The notes beneath the pieces were generated by a model that was given only the letters and a program-made list of their open reading frames with translations, was not told where the DNA came from and searched no databases. A stretch of 64,000 bases of DNA from positions 13,394,041 through 13,458,040 of the forward strand of contig CM026428.1 in assembly GCA_014871385.1 (NCBI GenBank), read 5' to 3'. A program made the position numbers and the translations under genes. This DNA is from Ceratodon purpureus. Taxonomy: Eukaryota; Streptophyta; Bryopsida; Pseudoditrichales; Ditrichaceae. Positions 60,362 through 64,000 of this stretch are shown here, piece after piece (position 1 is the stretch's first letter; every line of letters starts with the position of its first letter).

Positions 60362-60560
60362 GCAGTTAGAAGTACTAGACGTTCATTTTAGGATTCTATG
60401 TACCTTGTAATCCACATTTTCTGGATTTTGTATTGGATTCTAATTGAGTATTTTCGGTATTCGGGATTTTTTTTTTCGTGCGACCATTTTGTTATTTTTT
60501 CCTCTCATATTAACAGATCAGTCTCCCCATACTTCAATGCCGGCAACGGCGCTCGCTTAG
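60362..60560. other. 3' flank of the ParB–methyltransferase gene
   Basis: T-rich presumed 3' UTR, ending with the last palindrome copy at 60538–60551. Confidence 0.45.
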
Positions 60561-60569
60561 TGGGCACGA

Positions 60570-62590
60570 GTTCCCTGTTTTTAATCCTACTCCTTCAACA
60601 CTGTTACACCAGTATTCCCCTGCCCTATCCCCCCTACCCACTTTACTCTAATCACCCTGTCACCAAAATCCCCATTAAGATCCTAAACCCCCTAAACCTC
60701 CTTCCCGATTAACGCCCTAACCCCCCCTCTGGCGGTCACACACGACCCCACTCCCTTGACACACCCTCGCGGTCACTCCCTATCCCATCCCTAAACCCCC
60801 CTCCCCCCTGGCGGTCACTCCCTATCCCATCCCTAATCCCCCCTTCCCCCTCGCGGTCACTCCCTATCACTAAACCCCCTCCATCCCTCGCTTCACTCCC
60901 TGTCCCACTCCCTCAACTCTCCCTATCCCTCCCCCTAACCTCCCCCTCACCCCTCGCTTCACTCCCTGTTTCACCTAGTCACTCAGCACTCCCTATCCCT
61001 CCCCCTTACCCAACCCCCCTCCCCTCACGGTCACACCCTGTCCCCCTCTGTAACTACCCTTCCCCTACCCCCGTCACTCCCTCCCGGTCACTCCCTGTCG
61101 CTCCTCCTAAACCCCCCCTCCTCCCCTCACTTTAACTCCCTGTCCCCCCCCTGGAACCCCCCTTCCCCCACCCCCGTCACTCCCTCGCGGTCACTCCCTA
61201 TCCCTCCCCCTCAACCCCTCATCTCCCCTCAAGGTCACTCCCTGTCCCTCCCCTTAGAACCCCCTAAAAGTATTAAAAAATTAAATGATGCTACATGCAT
61301 GTTGCTTTTGAAAGGGAAAAAAGATTTTGTAAAAATGATTGGAATACATCATTATTTTAGAAGATGGGTAAACAAAAATAAGTAACACTTAAGATATTTT
61401 AATGTGTTGAAAATGACTACAACATTTCGGTGTATAAATGAATGTCATTTGAGTTTATCTTTTGAAATTTGATCTTAACAATAAATTCTGTATGTATTGA
61501 ATGTTCATAAACTATTACCGATTATATTTGTTCTAATGTCTGTATTTATTATATTCATTTTTGTCTTCATTGATTTTAAGTTTTGATCCCCTTACCCCCA
61601 TCACTCCCCCGCGATCACTCCCTTTCTCTCCCCTCACGGTCACTCCCTGTCCCTCCCCCTTGAACCCACCTCCCCTCGCTGTAACTCCATATCCCTCCCC
61701 CTTCTGTCACTCCATATCCCTCCCCCTTACCCGCATCACCCCCTCGCGATCACTCCCTTTCCCTCCCCTCACAGTCACTCCCTGTCCCTCCCCTTAGAAC
61801 CCCCTTCCCCGCGCCTTTATTTCCTATCCCTCCCCCTAACCCCCATCACTCCCCCGCGGTCACTTGTTGTCACTGCCCCTAACCCCCCCCCCCCTCCCCT
61901 CACGGTCACTCCCTGTCCCTCCCCCTTGAACCCACCTCCCCTCGCTGTCACTCCATATCCCTTCCCCTTACCCCCATCATCCCCTCGCGATCACTCCCTA
62001 TCCCTCCCCTCACGGTCACTCCCTGTCCCTCCCCTTAGAACCCCCTTCCCCGCGCCTTTATTCCCTATCCCTCCCCCTAACCCCCATCACTCCCCCGCGG
62101 TCACTCCCTATCCCTCCCCTCACGGTCACTCCCTGTCCCTCCCCTTAGAACCCCCTTCCCCGCGCCTTTATTCCCTATCCCTCCCCCTAACCCCCATCAC
62201 TCCCCCGCGGTCACTTGTTGTCACTGCCCCTAACCCCCCCCCCCTCCCCTCACGGTCACTCCCTGTCCCTCCCCCTTGAACCCACCTCCCCTCGCTGTCA
62301 CTCCATATCCCTTCCCCTTACCCCCATCACCCCCTCGCGATCACTCCCTATCCCTCCCCTCACGGTCACTCCCTGTCCCGCCCCTTAGAACCCCCTTCCC
62401 CGCGCCTTCACTCCCTATCCCTCCCTCTAACCCCCATCACTCCCCCGCGGTCACTTGTTGTCACTGCCCCTAACCCCCCCCCCCCCCCCTCCCCTCACGG
62501 TCACTCCCTGTCCCTCTCCCTAGAACCCCCCTCCCCTCGTTGGCACTCTATATCCCTCCCCTAACCCCCATTACTCCCTTATTATCGTTC
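60570..62590. repeat. C-rich satellite array in two blocks
   Basis: Blocks at about 60570–61265 and 61590–62575 consist almost only of C and T on the plus strand, with phrases ggtcactccctgtccctccc, ccctaacccccatcactccc and cccccttccccgcgcc. In the second block the phrase cctcacggtcactccctgtc recurs at about 61635, 61769 (one change), 61902, 62009, 62122, 62252, 62359 and 62494, a higher-order period of about 107–135 bp. The minus strand carries runs of four or more G. AT-rich DNA (61266–61590) separates the blocks. Open frames here are not genes. Confidence 0.9.
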
Positions 62591-62847
62591 CAGTTGCGAG
62601 TCCAGAGTGGCAACAAATATAACATAGAAAATTTTCTTTAAAATTTATAAATGCCTTAACATCGTCACTTAAGAGTTTTGACCATAGGACTTTTTAAGAG
62701 GCTTACAACTGACCAATATAATTGCCCGTCATTAGACCAAAATTACTACCTCCTACAACCTGTAGTGCTCCTCCTATGATACTACTTACATCTAAAAGAC
62801 AAAAACTTACTAAAGTCGCATTTATAATATCTCAACTCTTGGTCTGT
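62591..62847. other. Spacer between the C-rich array and the RING-like gene
   Basis: AT-rich, probably the 3' UTR of the minus-strand gene. No feature recognised. Confidence 0.4.
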
Positions 62848-64000
62848 TCAACTCTTGGACCCAGTGATTGTTGGAGCATTGATGCAATCACTTGCAGCCT
62901 TCAAAACAGACTCGAAGCCCGTAACCTCAATTTCCTGTTGCGTGTTTAATTCACCACCGAACTGGGCAACCCATGGTGCCGCAAGGTGAATTGGAGATGA
63001 TGCTAAGAGGAGGTCTTTGCAAACCTTGCATCTATAATTTCTGCAAGAAATCATCTCTGCAGCACACGGTGGATGGAGGAAACAGCCACAGGAAGATAGA
63101 ATAGCAGCTTTCCATATGAAACCTTGACCACAGTAGGAACAACCATTCTTACCTGGATAACCCAATGGTGGAATTGATTGCTGCTTCGGATACTGAAACC
63201 TCCTAGGTGTTTTTAGGCTAAGCATCTGTGCCCTTGCCACTGTGACTGCTGCCTGACTCTTTTGTAACTCATCGATAGCTCCCTCCAAGGCTCTAGCTTC
63301 ATTACCCATTGCTAGTTCCAATTGAATGACATTCTCGCGGATTTGAGCTTCGGCATCCCTCATGTCACACAGCTCCTTCAGCAATGCCTCTGACTCTTTA
63401 ATTGTTTGCTTGTATAGTACTGTGGCACCCTCAGAACGTAGAACTTGACGCGCCTCCTTCAGTTTCAAAACATACCTGTTGTTCAAATCCTCTTCAGCAA
63501 TATCAGATGATTCAGCACTCATCCTTTCGAGACACATGTTGTACCTCCCTCGCAATTGATGAAGGCGCTCCTCAACATCCTTCACAACTTCAATATACTG
63601 CTGCTCCACTGCCAGCGCTCCCTGGAGCTCACGGATTAGAAGAGTAGGTTCTCCCTCACCCCTACTGGTACCGCTCAAATCCTTGATGATGGTGATGAGG
63701 CCCTCAACCTGACATCTTGTGGCGACTGGTCCTAGCTTAGTCGGATTTCTCCATGCGTTCTTCAGTCGAGCTTCGTGCCGGTCCAATGCCTCAGCGCACC
63801 AATTCACAGGTTTTCCATGAACAAAAGTTGCAAAGCATGCCTTGAGAAAACGAAGGCAGAAGTAGTTGTTATGTGGTCTATTACCGTAAACCTTGAAATA
63901 CTGCTGACCGAATATCTTCAGTTGCTCCTCGTCTTCGCACCTAGAGAAGTCGTAACGACCCTTGGAAACTCCTTCCTTCCACACTGCAGTAACCTCTTCA
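62848..64000 (-). CDS. Coiled-coil protein with C-terminal RING-like zinc finger (partial, 5' end outside window)
   Basis: The minus-strand frame is open to the right edge, with no ATG start within the first codons, so the gene begins beyond 64000; at least 383 residues are visible. The first 120 residues contain WKEGVSKGRYDFSRCEDEEQ and a Cys/Trp-containing globular part. Residues about 125–270 are predicted coiled coil (EERLHQLRGRYNMCLERM; LELAMGNEARALEGAIDELQ). A RING-like metal-binding pattern follows: CSYCGQGF, SSCGCFLHPPCAAEM, CRNYRCKVC, spaced C-x2-C, C-x-C, H-x3-C, C-x2-C. This suggests a ubiquitin-ligase-type or protein-binding finger. It ends at the stop at 62848. I recognise no specific family. 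Confidence 0.65.
   Translation of the reverse strand, partial: EEVTAVWKEGVSKGRYDFSRCEDEEQLKIFGQQYFKVYGNRPHNNYFCLRFLKACFATFVHGKPVNWCAEALDRHEARLKNAWRNPTKLGPVATRCQVEGLITIIKDLSGTSRGEGEPTLLIRELQGALAVEQQYIEVVKDVEERLHQLRGRYNMCLERMSAESSDIAEEDLNNRYVLKLKEARQVLRSEGATVLYKQTIKESEALLKELCDMRDAEAQIRENVIQLELAMGNEARALEGAIDELQKSQAAVTVARAQMLSLKTPRRFQYPKQQSIPPLGYPGKNGCSYCGQGFIWKAAILSSCGCFLHPPCAAEMISCRNYRCKVCKDLLLASSPIHLAAPWVAQFGGELNTQQEIEVTGFESVLKAASDCINAPTITGSKS

Larger units (their letters stand above)
53867..60551. repeat. Family of 19 short GC-rich palindromes, TGCCG-NNNN-CGGC(A/G)
   Basis: Core starts at 53867, 54080, 54315, 54421, 54558, 54620, 54718, 54780, 54878, 54984, 55097, 55269, 55374, 55566, 57207, 57344, 57604, 58842 and 60538. 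Fifteen are perfect TGCCG-NNNN-CGGCA; four end CGGCG. Fourteen lie in intron 2, three in intron 5, one in intron 6, one 180 bp after the stop codon; none is in an exon. Read in one orientation the loop is GCAA ten times, GTAA twice, GCGA twice, GCAG twice, GCAC twice, TCAA once. Several have long stems: 54416–54439 (10 bp), 54553–54578, 54713–54738, 54873–54898 and 58837–58862 (11 bp each). I saw no full copy in the remaining 57 kb. Confidence 0.9.

Noticed and set aside
61561-62473. Proline/serine-rich open frames in the C-rich array
   Set aside because: Pure translation of C/T satellite units.

Overview
The window is nuclear DNA of a land plant. GT-AG introns, long 5' leader introns, an ARID–HSP20 fusion gene, a plant-type long-chain-base kinase and an LRR receptor kinase all point there. 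The AT-rich, repeat-rich context and the odd gene content on the right would suit a bryophyte or lycophyte, but the species cannot be fixed from this sequence alone.

Left part (about 1–36 kb) is ordinary host DNA with three multi-exon genes: an ARID/HSP20-like chromatin protein (5296–10954, +, 11 coding exons), LCBK1-type sphingoid long-chain-base kinase (17947–22743, +, 9 coding exons), and an LRR receptor-like kinase (29883–35911, −). Between them lie a foldback repeat (about 0.88–1.87 kb), a 24-bp-period minisatellite (12.66–13.64 kb), a 655-bp TIR element (25.9–26.5 kb) and a divergent pair of small acidic-protein paralogs (27.35–29.0 kb), one of them broken.

Middle part (37.6–46.1 kb) is a nested DNA transposon. 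A second copy of the 25.9-kb TIR family was split by a 7,803-bp element (38197–45999). That element has CAGGGTTGT ends and a perfect 8-bp target duplication (attgggaa), as in hAT elements. No transposase is visible; it carries a protein-kinase-like gene, an Arg/Gly/Asp-rich coiled-coil protein gene, and dense GGACGGCC/GGACGTCC arrays near its ends and beside its genes.

Right part (46–64 kb) holds unusual genes: a MULE-transposase-like SWIM zinc-finger protein (48419–52141, −), a small acidic protein (47718–48158, +), a ten-exon gene joining a ParB-like domain to a beta-class N6/N4 DNA-methyltransferase fold with an altered catalytic motif (52649–60361, +), and a coiled-coil/RING-like gene cut by the window edge (62848–64000, −).

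The most striking observation is a family of 19 small GC-rich palindromes, TGCCG-NNNN-CGGC(A/G), 15 of them perfect. In my reading they are confined to the introns and 3' flank of the ParB–methyltransferase gene (53867–60551). Several have 10–11 bp stems whose arms vary together, and aligned tandem copies show one homologous stem with a compensatory change and one site with and without a hairpin. That is the behaviour expected of a maintained or mobile hairpin unit.
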